Positions 44,724 through 53,385 of a stretch of DNA of 64,000 nt are shown here, piece after piece. Origin of the DNA: JBAZGG01 sp041653015 (lineage in GTDB: Bacteria > Bacillota_I > Bacilli_A > RFN20 > CAG-826). The notes beneath the pieces were generated by a model. It made no database searches and had not been told where the DNA came from. It worked only from the letters and a program-made list of their open reading frames with translations. Where the stretch lies: NCBI GenBank assembly GCA_041653015.1, contig JBAZGG010000003.1, forward strand, positions 33,674 to 97,673, read 5' to 3'. The translations under genes were made by a program, and so were the position numbers. Numbering within the stretch: the first letter of the stretch is position 1; each line of letters begins with the position of its first letter.

Positions 44724-45989
44724 ATGGCACGATATGGCATTTCTACTTCAATGAGAAAGTTAGCCTCAGCTATTATTTCTGCACGTAAGTACAAAGAAAA
44801 ACGAGAATTAATAGCTATGTCTGGAGGAGAGAAAATAAGGCCAAAAACATACGAACTAGAAGCGGTTGAATACAATGAGAATAATTTATCTGCAAAAATT
44901 GTTTTTCAAGAAAACCAAGATTTTAGAACTATCGAAAGATATGTGACACAAAATTATCAGAAGTATCCAATATATAGTTCGTGGAAAACCAAATCTCGGA
45001 GTATCTCAAAAACAGTATTCCTTAGGAATAGAGATTTAGAAAGTTTAAATAATCATTCTGACGAATTAATAAAAATGTTTTCATCAGAAATTATTCTTGA
45101 AATTGGTAATGAAGATTTATATCCATCTTGGTTATTGTTTGAGTTGGCAACGCTAGATCGCGATGAAAATATTGACGAGATGAAAAATGCACACAAAGCA
45201 AATCAATCAACGTTGAGCGGTCAAATAATTTCAGTAGAGGATGAGACAAAAAAAGCAAATTTATCAATTAACAAATCGGCTTGGTCTTTAAAATATGAAG
45301 AAGAAACAAAGACGAAAATTGATTCAAAATTGAAGAAGATATCTTGTCACAAGCCAAATATCATTCTTAACATATTATCATTTTCAATTTTGTATCTGCT
45401 AAATTCCTCAAGAAGGAAAAATAAACTAGTAAATAAACTAGATATTATTAACGACTTAATCAAAAATAGTAATCAAGAAATTGATAGTTTAAAAAAACAA
45501 ATTCAATTCAATATCAAAAATGTTGATGAAATTAGAAAAAGGATTTTAGATGATGAAATGGATTTCAGAATTAAACTCAAAAATGAACAAACAAAATTTG
45601 AAGAAATAACAAGTAAAATTGTCCCTTTGCCATTGGATTTATCGGAGAAAGATGAATTTATTCCTCTGAAAATTTTGAATGGATTTGAAAAAAGAAAAAT
45701 AATTGGTGTCTACATCATTAAGAATAATGAGTTGGACAAGTATTATGTCGGTCAATCAAAAGACGTAATGAAGAGAATTAGAACGGGTCATTTTAACGGA
45801 ACAAAACCAAAAAATGCGAATCTATTCGAAGATTATTTCGCATCATGTTCAGAAAAAAGAGAAAAATTATTTAGCATTAAAATTATTCCGTTATCTACTA
45901 AAGATGAACTTGATTCCAAAGAGAAAGAACTTATTGCATATTACAAATCTGACATTGAAGGATATAACAGAACCTCCGGTAACTCATAG
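44724..45989 (+). CDS. GIY-YIG nuclease-domain protein with coiled coil
   Basis: A 421-residue protein with a GIY-YIG endonuclease domain at the C-terminus: GVYIIKNN (328-335), YYVGQSKDVMKRI (340-352), a likely catalytic Glu in DSKEKELIAYY and the ending GYNRTSGNS. Residues 1-200 are of no known family to me; a hydrophobic stretch at about 211-227 and a coiled coil at about 232-295 follow. It is more AT-rich than its neighbours, has no clear Shine-Dalgarno and is isolated. It may be a mobile-element, phage or defence nuclease. Not matched to a described system. Confidence 0.75.
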   Translation: MARYGISTSMRKLASAIISARKYKEKRELIAMSGGEKIRPKTYELEAVEYNENNLSAKIVFQENQDFRTIERYVTQNYQKYPIYSSWKTKSRSISKTVFLRNRDLESLNNHSDELIKMFSSEIILEIGNEDLYPSWLLFELATLDRDENIDEMKNAHKANQSTLSGQIISVEDETKKANLSINKSAWSLKYEEETKTKIDSKLKKISCHKPNIILNILSFSILYLLNSSRRKNKLVNKLDIINDLIKNSNQEIDSLKKQIQFNIKNVDEIRKRILDDEMDFRIKLKNEQTKFEEITSKIVPLPLDLSEKDEFIPLKILNGFEKRKIIGVYIIKNNELDKYYVGQSKDVMKRIRTGHFNGTKPKNANLFEDYFASCSEKREKLFSIKIIPLSTKDELDSKEKELIAYYKSDIEGYNRTSGNS

Positions 45990-46529
45990 AAATTCGTAAT
46001 TTTTTAGAACTTTTCATTCTTTTGAGAATATAAGCATTTTTCGTTTAGATAACAAACAATTTTTCATTAAAGATTTAATAAGGTACTCATTATTGCTTTT
46101 ATCATTTTCGATTTAGAAACAATTTCCTTTCTTTGATGCAAATCTTAATGCATTCATAATTTTTAAATTACTTGAGATTCTCATTAATGAATGTTTGGTT
46201 GACTGCCAAATAATACTTAATCATTGGTTCAATATTTAAATTGTATCTCTTCTCTCTAATTATCTATCCTTTTTCTCTTAATATTTTCTTTCGAGCTGTA
46301 TTTCCGATTTAAATATATCAAGAGGCCAAATCTGTTTTAGTTAAATAAGTCAAAATGAACAGAATTTGAAGTCCAATTATACGTATTTCGTATCATTTTT
46401 ATCAGTTAACATATATTCATACAAGTCTTTTAATAACTTAGTAATAACGCTTTAAAAGCGATTGAGAAAGTCCTAAAAATCATAGAATAAAGAAAAAATG
46501 CCGATTTTGTATCAGCACTATTTTATACA
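45990..46529. other. AT-rich non-coding stretch between the GIY-YIG gene and the tRNA cluster
   Basis: 540 nt with no ORF of believable length on either strand. It contains an imperfect inverted repeat near CAAATCTGTT/AACAGAATTTG (about 46327-46369), where the second arm has one extra base. No terminator or promoter stands out. The composition matches the GIY-YIG gene, so it probably belongs to the same acquired or decayed segment. Confidence 0.5.
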
Positions 46530-46605
46530 TGGTGCCGTCTAGGGGAATCGAACCTCCAACCTATTGATTACAAATCAATTGCTCTGCCAATTGAGCTAAG
46601 ACGGC
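46530..46605 (-). tRNA. tRNA-Thr (UGU)
   Basis: 76 nt; acceptor GCCGTCT pairs with AGACGGC, anticodon TGT in TTGATTTGTAATCAA, CCA encoded. The T-stem GGAGG/CCCCT carries an A-C mismatch at the third pair. Confidence 0.95.
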
Positions 46606-46608
46606 GCA

Positions 46609-46684
46609 TGGTGGGCGCTACAGGGTTCGAACCTGTGACCTCTTCCGTGTGAAGGAAACGCTCTCCCAACTGAGCTAAGTGCCC
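46609..46684 (-). tRNA. tRNA-Val (CAC)
   Basis: 76 nt; anticodon CAC in the loop TTCACAC, T-arm ACAGG-TTCGAAC-CCTGT, CCA encoded. The acceptor stem GGGCACT/AGCGCCC has an A5-C68 mismatch. Only 3 nt separate it from tRNA-Thr. Confidence 0.94.
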
Positions 46685-46734
46685 AAGCACTAATAAATCA
46701 TAACAAACCAATTTCGGCTTCGCAACAAAGCTTT

Positions 46735-46758
46735 TTAAGAAAAAGCCCTTAATGGGCT
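46735..46758 (-). terminator. Terminator-like hairpin after tRNA-Ile
   Basis: Minus-strand AGCCC-ATTAA-GGGCT followed by TTTTTC, 13 nt past the tRNA-Ile 3' end. The stem is only 5 bp, so some read-through to tRNA-Val and tRNA-Thr, which show no separate promoter, is plausible. Confidence 0.6.
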
Positions 46759-46770
46759 CATGTAAACGAT

Positions 46771-46847
<77 letters not shown>

Positions 46848-46868
46848 AAGACTTTTTGGTGCTTTAAT

Positions 46869-46897
46869 AATATACAATATTGAAGTCACCTTGACAA
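46869..46897 (-). promoter_or_regulatory. Promoter of tRNA-Ile (and probably tRNA-Val/Thr)
   Basis: Minus-strand TTGTCA (46892-46897), 17 nt, TATATT (46869-46874), with the expected start about 15 nt ahead of the mature tRNA 5' end. Confidence 0.65.
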
Positions 46898-46902
46898 GTT
46901 AT

Positions 46903-46948
46903 CTCATCGAGCATGGAGCCCACGCATTTGTGAACTCCATGCGATGAG
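46903..46948. terminator. Long hairpin at the 3' end of rplM-rpsI
   Basis: On the minus strand CTCATCG-CATGGAG pairs with CTCCATG-CGATGAG around a 16-nt loop, with a 2-nt bulge. It starts 14 nt after the rpsI stop. No T-tract follows, so it may stabilise the mRNA 3' end or act as a processed or factor-dependent terminator. Confidence 0.55.
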
Positions 46949-46961
46949 TAAATAATAGAGA

Positions 46962-47363
46962 TTAACGCTTTGAGAATTGAGGAGCGCGCCTCGCGGATTT
47001 AAGACCGTATTTTTTACGTTCTTTAGCACGCGAATCACGAGTGATGAGACCGGCGCATTTCATAGTGCCGCGATCTACACCAGCGTTTAACAATGCTCTT
47101 GTGATGCCTAAACGAATCGCTCCAGCCTGGCCGGTGAAACCACCACCATAGACTGAGCAGATGACATCAAATTTATCGGCGTTGCCTGTCACTTCAAGCG
47201 GTTGCTTGAGATCCATCACCAATGTAGCGTAAGGCATATATTCATCAACTTTTGTATCATTGACAAGAATTTTGCCTTTGCCAGGAGTGATGTAAACTCG
47301 AGCGATTGAGCTTTTGCGGCGACCTGTGCCGTAATACTGAACTGATTCTTTCTTTGTTGCCAT
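46962..47363 (-). CDS. rpsI: 30S ribosomal protein S9
   Basis: A 133-residue S9 with YYGTGRRKSSIARVY near the N-terminus (residues 10-24), VYGGGFTGQAGAIRLGI, and the basic C-terminus KYGLKSARRAPQFSKR reaching the ribosomal P site. It follows rplM by 9 nt, the universal rplM-rpsI pair. Confidence 0.98.
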   Translation of the reverse strand: MATKKESVQYYGTGRRKSSIARVYITPGKGKILVNDTKVDEYMPYATLVMDLKQPLEVTGNADKFDVICSVYGGGFTGQAGAIRLGITRALLNAGVDRGTMKCAGLITRDSRAKERKKYGLKSARRAPQFSKR

Positions 47364-47372
47364 ATGTTTCTC

Positions 47373-47816
47373 CTAGAACTTGAGCTCAAGAACTTCTGGT
47401 TTCTGAGCTTCATGTTTGTGCTCTCCGCCTTTATAGACGAAAAGTTTCTTATAGATTTGACGTCCGAGTCTTCCTTTTGGAAGCATTCCCCAGACACATC
47501 TTTCGACCATCTCTTCAGGATAGTTTTGAATCATCTCTCCAGCAGTTCTCACGCGGAGACCACCAGTGTATCCTGAGACGTTGTAGTATTTTTTGTTTCT
47601 AAGCTTAGCTTCTGTTGATAGACTAACCTTTTCCGCATTGATGATGATGACATAATCACCACAATCAACATTAGGCGTAAAAATTGGCTTGTGTTTGCCA
47701 ATGAGAACGACCGCGATTTCTGAGGCTAATCTTCCGAGTGGTTTGTTCGCTGCATCGACAACATACCATTTTCTCTTTATATCAGCAGGCTTTGCATTCG
47801 TTGTTTGACGTTGCAT
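47373..47816 (-). CDS. rplM: 50S ribosomal protein L13
   Basis: A 147-residue L13: KRKWYVVDAANKPLGRLASE (residues 14-33), HKPIFTPNVDCGDYVI, MLPKGRLGR. The ATG at 47816 follows AAGGAGG; the frame stays open a further 42 codons upstream but that part is the leader, not protein. It is preceded by its own promoter and a likely L13 leader. Confidence 0.98.
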   Translation of the reverse strand: MQRQTTNAKPADIKRKWYVVDAANKPLGRLASEIAVVLIGKHKPIFTPNVDCGDYVIIINAEKVSLSTEAKLRNKKYYNVSGYTGGLRVRTAGEMIQNYPEEMVERCVWGMLPKGRLGRQIYKKLFVYKGGEHKHEAQKPEVLELKF

Positions 47817-47878
47817 ATTAATCCTCCTTACCAAACAAGTAATCATACCGGGACTACTATTTCGGCAATTTGTGCCGT
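47817..47878 (-). promoter_or_regulatory. Probable L13 leader (ribosomal-protein autoregulation)
   Basis: The short 5' UTR of rplM begins with the hairpin CGGC-ACAAATT-GCCG, then AGTCCCGGTATGATTACTTG next to the Shine-Dalgarno. The form and place recall the L13 leader of Bacilli, thought to bind L13 and repress rplM-rpsI. I could not run a covariance search (Rfam L13_leader), so this is a memory-based match. Confidence 0.6.
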
Positions 47879-47883
47879 TTACA

Positions 47884-47912
47884 ATTATCCTTTTATAATA
47901 AATAAAAGTCAA
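47884..47912 (-). promoter_or_regulatory. Promoter of rplM-rpsI
   Basis: Minus-strand TTGACT (47907-47912), 17 nt, GATAAT (47884-47889): one mismatch to consensus in each box and ideal spacing. Confidence 0.8.
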
Positions 47913-47986
47913 CAAATATTTGAGCAAATTTCGGCGATTCAATGAATGGCCAATAAAATAACGAAAATAGCGTTCGATGTAATAAA

Positions 47987-50095
47987 CTAAAACCTAGTGA
48001 TGCTGATCGTCGCTCCTGTCGCATTCAAAGAATCAATTTTTATACCATATGGAAAGGTCGTGCCAGAATTCATCTTGTTATTATTGTAGAAAAAGTTGGG
48101 ACCATAATTCGTATATCCGCTATGCGAACCGATTGAGAATGTATCATTGGCGTGGAATAGATCTTCATTTGAAAGCATCGAGTAGTAAGAAGAAGCATCG
48201 GCAAACGTATTGACATTGCCCTGTTGAATGACATGGAGCAAGTGATAATCTTCATATCCATATACCGCTCGCGATTCAGTGCCGGTGGAATTGGAACAGG
48301 CGAATTTGGCATTCATATAATTGCTGAGCGGATGGCTGTTGTCGATGATATGATTATCATAATAACTGGAATTATACCCATATAATCTACCATCGGCGTG
48401 ATAAATTCTTATGCCGCCGCTGCCTAGATTTCCACAATTGCTATTCCAATACGTCCAATCGACACCAGCGTTGTTGCCGACGTTAGCGAAATACTCGACG
48501 ATGATGTATTCATCATAAGCTGATCCATTCCAAGATGAATAGTTCGCAGGAATGATGATGACATCACCCGAATTAGCGAATGGTCGAATATCGATTTTCG
48601 TGCTCGATGATGTGCCGTCGATAACATATGGATTTTGTACCCAGCCGACCGTCATCTTTGAAAAGGGGTTCCAATCAAAACGATTGAACGATTGCATGTC
48701 GGCGCATCCAACAAAATCGGTATTGTCATAGATATAATTATAGTAATCATCCAGTCCAAATATATGACCTTGCTCATGAATCGATGTCCTAGCCCCATCG
48801 CTTGAAGAAACATGGCCTAAATTAGTGGAGGAATAGACATTGGCGGTCGGTTTGGCTTTCGTGCCAGGATTTGTGCCGGTGCCTGCCATATGAGGCCAGC
48901 GGCAGTTTTCATTACTATTTCCGTCGCTAGCGTTTAATATGACGTGGAACGAATCGATGTATCCATCGTCGTCTGAATCGTAGTCGTCCAGATTGATATG
49001 ATCGCCATGGATATCGGTCTCTGCACTATTTAGAGCGCTTTCGATGAGAGAATAGAGATTGTTCATCGACGTCGAATCCCAACCATATAAATCAGTTTTA
49101 GAGATCGTCGGCGAAGTGTATATCGATGCGATGGCACCGGTGATCGTCAATTTCCCATAGCTCGATGTCTCAAAATATGACTTCAATGAATTCCAACTAG
49201 ATGGAGTGTCCTCTTTCGCACCGAAGTAATATGTGTCGATATTGTTCAATACGGTCGAAGTGAAAGAAAAGTCCGAACAATTTTGCAGAATGACGGGGAC
49301 GACTAATACTTTTTGTGCTCCTGATGCCGGGGCATATTTATCGACATCGGTTGCGATGTATCTCAACGTCTCTGGCTTGACATAGCCCTTTTCACACGAG
49401 AAGGAACAAGTTGCGGATACGCTTGCGCCATCATGGATATATGTCATCGTCAAAATATAATCGGTCAATTTTTCCAAAACATTATTTATAACGTTTGTGT
49501 TCAGATCTGTGCTCTTGACGAGAGACATATTAAAATATGAATCCAAAGATGATGAATAATTGATATATTCTGTGCAATCGGACCACGTCAAAGTCAATGA
49601 AAGATCGGCCACATCTTTAAGATATGTGTTGGATGAATATGCCTTGTTATTGACGACGACAAAACTGTCGAGCGAATGACTCGTTCCCACCAAAGAGGAA
49701 ACATCGACGCTGACAGTGGACGTCATTCGACGATACGTGATGGTAAATGAATATTCACCAGCAGCTTCAAAGGGTTGATCACTAGAATATACTCTGTCTA
49801 AATCAGGAAAAGAAGTAGCCGCAATAGCACATTTTTCTAACGGAATATTCTCTGTGCCGTTTTGATATTGAGCGACGACAACTAATGAATTGGATTCAGA
49901 ATACACCTCGCCTACTGAATAGGTGTTATCATCGGTGGCAATGATGCTGACAAGCATACCCAAATCATCGCTAGTGCTCGACGAAATGCTTTCACTTACG
50001 CTATTGGAATTGCTCGGTAGGATTACTCCGCATGAGAATAAAAGCATCGACAAGAGCGATAGCGATGATACCATGACAATCTTGTTATTTTTCAT
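47987..50095 (-). CDS. M6-family metalloprotease lipoprotein
   Basis: A 702-residue secreted lipoprotein. The signal peptide ends in lipobox LFSC (Cys about residue 22). Then come Ig-like/beta-rich segments (about 45-240) and an M6 (immune inhibitor A-like) peptidase domain. This domain has DSDDDGYIDSFHVIL and the zinc motif HEQGHIFGLDDYY (about 440-452), in which HExxH is extended by GLxD. ATG 50095 has GGAGA 5 nt upstream. It overlaps the GT2 gene by 11 nt. It probably digests proteins at the cell surface; the substrate is unknown. Confidence 0.9.
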   Translation of the reverse strand: MKNNKIVMVSSLSLLSMLLFSCGVILPSNSNSVSESISSSTSDDLGMLVSIIATDDNTYSVGEVYSESNSLVVVAQYQNGTENIPLEKCAIAATSFPDLDRVYSSDQPFEAAGEYSFTITYRRMTSTVSVDVSSLVGTSHSLDSFVVVNNKAYSSNTYLKDVADLSLTLTWSDCTEYINYSSSLDSYFNMSLVKSTDLNTNVINNVLEKLTDYILTMTYIHDGASVSATCSFSCEKGYVKPETLRYIATDVDKYAPASGAQKVLVVPVILQNCSDFSFTSTVLNNIDTYYFGAKEDTPSSWNSLKSYFETSSYGKLTITGAIASIYTSPTISKTDLYGWDSTSMNNLYSLIESALNSAETDIHGDHINLDDYDSDDDGYIDSFHVILNASDGNSNENCRWPHMAGTGTNPGTKAKPTANVYSSTNLGHVSSSDGARTSIHEQGHIFGLDDYYNYIYDNTDFVGCADMQSFNRFDWNPFSKMTVGWVQNPYVIDGTSSSTKIDIRPFANSGDVIIIPANYSSWNGSAYDEYIIVEYFANVGNNAGVDWTYWNSNCGNLGSGGIRIYHADGRLYGYNSSYYDNHIIDNSHPLSNYMNAKFACSNSTGTESRAVYGYEDYHLLHVIQQGNVNTFADASSYYSMLSNEDLFHANDTFSIGSHSGYTNYGPNFFYNNNKMNSGTTFPYGIKIDSLNATGATISITRF

Positions 50096-50903
50096 ATTTT
50101 TCTCCAACCTTATAATTTCTGCCTGCTCTGATCAATTTCTTGTATCGCAAATATTTATATCCAGCTATAGAATACTGCTTTTTCTGATTGAAATAATGAT
50201 AAAGAGCGACCAAAGAATAAAGATGAGGATACATCTTGTGAAAGATATATCCCTTGGTTATAAAATATACATCGTTGTATCCTTTGAACCAGGTCGATTC
50301 TTTTTTATCTTCCAAGACATTCGCAATCACTGCGCTCACGACATAAAAATGCTTGCTCTTTTTCGTTAAATCAAACAAAAAGAGTGAATCTTCACCATTG
50401 GCAAGATAATTGGGGACGCCAAGATTTTCATCGAACAAAACATCATGTCTAAAGAAACGCTCTCTGTTTAGACTTAATCCAGGCGTGCCATATGCTGAAA
50501 CATCTTTAAAAGAGGCTCGTTTATCTTTGATAACCATACGACACTTCTGACCATTTTGAATTCGCGTCGTGTTGAATCGAATCGCATCCGCGTCGGGGTA
50601 TTTTCCATAAGCGGTATATATGCTCGCCACGTAATCATCGGCTAAGACGCAATCATCATCGATCATCAAAAGGATGTCTCCGCGAGCGTGAAGCAATAAC
50701 AAATTTCTATTTTTACTAACTCCGCGACTCGTCGAATAGATGATGTGGACGTCGTGCCCGTCAATCTTGATTTCTTCTTCGGCATTCCTATCGCATTGAC
50801 AAGCGAATAAGGCATCGCTATTAACTTTTAAAAAGGCATAAAGTTTCTTTATACCTTCTCGATCTAAATGCATGCACGGAATTAAGACTTCAATATTTTC
50901 CAC
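50085..50903 (-). CDS. Family 2 glycosyltransferase
   Basis: A 272-residue GT-A enzyme of family 2. SRGVSKNRNLLLLHARGDIL leads to the metal-binding DxD (IDDDC, about residues 82-86), and NGEDSLFLFDL supplies the ED motif. No transmembrane helices are evident, so it probably acts at the cytosolic face. The acceptor is unknown. It is coupled to the M6 metalloprotease lipoprotein gene (overlap), which suggests, without proof, that it glycosylates a surface product or the protease. Confidence 0.85.
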   Translation of the reverse strand: MENIEVLIPCMHLDREGIKKLYAFLKVNSDALFACQCDRNAEEEIKIDGHDVHIIYSTSRGVSKNRNLLLLHARGDILLMIDDDCVLADDYVASIYTAYGKYPDADAIRFNTTRIQNGQKCRMVIKDKRASFKDVSAYGTPGLSLNRERFFRHDVLFDENLGVPNYLANGEDSLFLFDLTKKSKHFYVVSAVIANVLEDKKESTWFKGYNDVYFITKGYIFHKMYPHLYSLVALYHYFNQKKQYSIAGYKYLRYKKLIRAGRNYKVGEKYEK

Positions 50904-50949
50904 GATTAAAGATTAGCATTATTGCGATGGTGCTTCAAGTGACGGAGGA

Positions 50950-50974
50950 ATAAAAAACCGGACATAAGTCCGGT
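50950..50974 (-). terminator. Rho-independent terminator after the YebC-like gene
   Basis: Minus-strand ACCGGAC-TTAT-GTCCGGT followed by TTTTTT: a 7-bp GC-rich stem with a tetraloop, 20 nt past the stop codon. Confidence 0.9.
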
Positions 50975-50994
50975 AATAAACATTATAGATGCGA

Positions 50995-51699
50995 TTATAA
51001 ATCGACGTTGTGATAGACCGCTTGAACATCTTCCAGTTCATCGAGTGAATTGAGGAGCTCTTGAAATCTTTCTTTGTGCTCATCTTCAAGAGTGATCGTC
51101 TCATTGGCGAGCATCGTCAGTTGCGCCATTTCAAATTCAGCCACTCCGATCGATTCTAATAGCTCTTTTGCTTTGGCAAAGTCACGAGGTTCAACAAGAG
51201 CTTCGATGACGCCATCATCGATGGTGACTTCGCGCACATCAACGTCGCCCAAAATCAGCGTCTCTTCAATCTTGTCCCGATCATCGCCTTTAAAAACAAA
51301 TATTCCTGTCTCAGTGAAGTTATATTCCACTGGACCCATGTGCCCACCTTTTTTAACGATAAAAGTCTTGATATCAACGAGTGCTCGATTGGCATTATCG
51401 CTCAACGTATCGACGATTAAAAGACTGCTTCCAGGACCGAAAGCGCCATAGCGACCAGCGATGTATGTCTCGCCACTGCCACCTTGAGCTTTTTTAATCG
51501 CGCGGTCAAAGACATCTCTTGGAACGGATTGTCCTCGATATTTATCGAACACTGCTCGAAGTGCTAAATTGGTTTTTGGATCTGGTGAACCAGTTTTCGC
51601 TGCCATGTATGCTTCTTTAGAAGCACGCATATACAGAGCACCTTTTGTCGCAGCGGTTTTCGCCATAGCGGCCGCTCTAACTTCATGATGTCTTCCCAT
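50995..51699 (-). CDS. YebC/PmpR-family regulator (YeeN-like)
   Basis: A 234-residue YebC/TACO1-family protein. The N-terminus MGRHHEVRAAAMAKTAATKG resembles the YeeN branch. IKKAQGGSGETY, RYGAFGPGSSLLI and VKKGGHMGPVEYNF are typical. The family includes DNA-binding regulators and factors that relieve ribosome stalling at proline stretches. The ATG at 51699 follows GAGGAAG. It has its own terminator and stands between truA and the GT2/M6 genes, where Bacillus has rplM directly after truA. Confidence 0.92.
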   Translation of the reverse strand: MGRHHEVRAAAMAKTAATKGALYMRASKEAYMAAKTGSPDPKTNLALRAVFDKYRGQSVPRDVFDRAIKKAQGGSGETYIAGRYGAFGPGSSLLIVDTLSDNANRALVDIKTFIVKKGGHMGPVEYNFTETGIFVFKGDDRDKIEETLILGDVDVREVTIDDGVIEALVEPRDFAKAKELLESIGVAEFEMAQLTMLANETITLEDEHKERFQELLNSLDELEDVQAVYHNVDL

Positions 51700-51771
51700 A
51701 ATACTTCCTCGTAATTTCCTTTGACATTTTATCACTTAGCGCTATGTGTTTACTAGGTTTTTATAATCTTT

Positions 51772-52506
51772 TTAGTAAATGATATCTAAAAGATATAATC
51801 CGTTCGCCGGAGCTTTGTATTTAACAATTTTTCTCGGAGTGAATGCAAAAAGAGATTTTAGCTCATCGATCGACAACTTTCCCAACCCCACTTGAATCAG
51901 TGCCCCCACTATCATCCTCACCATATATCTCATGAACCCATCACCGGTGATAACAATTGAGACGAGGCCTTCTTTGTCGGCGATTGAAAGAGAATAGATA
52001 TTTCTGATGTACTCTTTTGAATCGGTTGTCTTTGAGGTGAAATTCATGAAGTTGTGCTCACCTACGAATATCTTGGAAGCCTCGATCATCTCATCAATGT
52101 TTAATCTTCTCATCAGTTGGTATTCATATCGGATAGAAAAAGGATTCTTTTGACTCGTATTAATCTTGTAGAGATACTTCTTCTCCTTCGCTTGAAAGCG
52201 AGCGTGAAAATCATCGCTGACACCGGCGATTGAGATAATTTTGATGTCATCTGGTAATAAGCGGTTTAGCGAATAGACAAACTTGCCGATATCTGCGATT
52301 GGTCGATCGCTATCAAAATGAAAGCATTGGGAACAGGCATGAACGCCTTTATCGGTCCGACCAGCTCCATGAATAGTTATCTTAGAATTGAGAATTTTCT
52401 TAAGTTTTTCTTCGATGCATTCTTGAACCGAATTATGAAGTTTTGGCTGCTTTTGCCAACCACAATATGATGTGCCATCATAAGAGACTTTACACAAATA
52501 TCGCAT
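51772..52506 (-). CDS. truA: tRNA pseudouridine(38-40) synthase TruA
   Basis: Makes pseudouridine at positions 38-40 of many tRNAs. The catalytic Asp lies in GAGRTDKGVHACSQC (about residues 48-62); YDGTSYCGWQKQ opens the protein and GDGFMRYMVRMIVGAL is near the C-terminus. 244 residues matches Bacillus (247). It follows ecfT by 3 nt in the conserved ecfA1-ecfA2-ecfT-truA order. Confidence 0.97.
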   Translation of the reverse strand: MRYLCKVSYDGTSYCGWQKQPKLHNSVQECIEEKLKKILNSKITIHGAGRTDKGVHACSQCFHFDSDRPIADIGKFVYSLNRLLPDDIKIISIAGVSDDFHARFQAKEKKYLYKINTSQKNPFSIRYEYQLMRRLNIDEMIEASKIFVGEHNFMNFTSKTTDSKEYIRNIYSLSIADKEGLVSIVITGDGFMRYMVRMIVGALIQVGLGKLSIDELKSLFAFTPRKIVKYKAPANGLYLLDIIY

Positions 52507-52509
52507 AGC

Positions 52510-53385
52510 TCATCCTAAAATCGGAGGGATACCGATTCCTAACAGGGCAAAATAATCTAAGGGGATAACAGAGGTGCAAATAATAGCGGAGACAAACGCT
52601 ATTACTAAAACAAAAGATATACTATCTTTCCACGACCAATGCAATTCGCGATATTTGGTTCTTTTAGCGCGCGGATTGTATCCTCGAGCCTCCATGGCAT
52701 TAGCGAGTTCTTCACTCCTTTGAAAGGCTGAAACAAAAAGAGGGATGATCAGGGCGATTATGGCTCTGAATTTTTGGCTCAATCCTCCGTGCTCATAATC
52801 GATGCCTCTCGACGATTGAGCTTTCATGATGCGATTCGTCTCGTCGAGAAGAGTGGGAATAAAACGTAAAGCGATAGAGATGGTCATCGCCACTTCGTGA
52901 GTGGGAAATTTAATGATTTTAAGTGGCAGCATAAACCATTCCAAAGCATTTGTGAGATCGAGCGGTTTTGTCGTCGCTGTCAATATCATCGTCAAAGCCA
53001 CCATCAAAATGAGGCGAACAATAATTTTAATCGATTGAAAAATTGATTCCCAATATATCGGATAATCCCAAAGCTTAAATGCAACATTCAGCGTTCCGGA
53101 AGAGGTCGGTGGAGCGATGATATTTACAATCAAGAGAAAAAGGAGCATGAACCACATGTATTTTAAAGATGAGAGAAGGCTGAGAATACTCGTCTTAGAA
53201 ATGAGCATGATTATCAGAACGATTACAAGGAGGAGACCAGAGATGAAAAAGGTCATCGCCCAAGAAGAAAAGCCAAAGAATATGGCGGTCATGAGCAATA
53301 TCAAGCAAAGAATCTTGTCTCTCGCATCGAGACGATGAACAAAAGTGTTAAATGGGGCATATCTTCCAAGAGTGACTGAAGTCAT
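52510..53385 (-). CDS. ecfT: ECF transporter transmembrane subunit EcfT
   Basis: The shared transmembrane coupling protein of group II ECF vitamin transporters. It opens GRYAPFNTFVHRLDARDKIL, has about five transmembrane helices and the two coupling-helix motifs AQSSRGIDYE (about residue 191) and AMEARGYNPRAKRTKY (about 232), both with the Ala-Arg-Gly-type core. It overlaps ecfA2 by 4 nt. With the A subunits it powers S components such as the RibU- and FolT-like proteins in this window. Confidence 0.95.
   Translation of the reverse strand: MTSVTLGRYAPFNTFVHRLDARDKILCLILLMTAIFFGFSSWAMTFFISGLLLVIVLIIMLISKTSILSLLSSLKYMWFMLLFLLIVNIIAPPTSSGTLNVAFKLWDYPIYWESIFQSIKIIVRLILMVALTMILTATTKPLDLTNALEWFMLPLKIIKFPTHEVAMTISIALRFIPTLLDETNRIMKAQSSRGIDYEHGGLSQKFRAIIALIIPLFVSAFQRSEELANAMEARGYNPRAKRTKYRELHWSWKDSISFVLVIAFVSAIICTSVIPLDYFALLGIGIPPILG

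Noticed and set aside
46377..46451. A protein-like minus-strand frame ending LTDKNDTKYV before a stop
   Set aside because: Only about 24 codons are open between stops, with no start, Shine-Dalgarno or match; too short to support even as a pseudogene.
47817..47942. N-terminal extension of L13
   Set aside because: The frame is open further upstream, but the strong Shine-Dalgarno, promoter and leader hairpin place the start at 47816.
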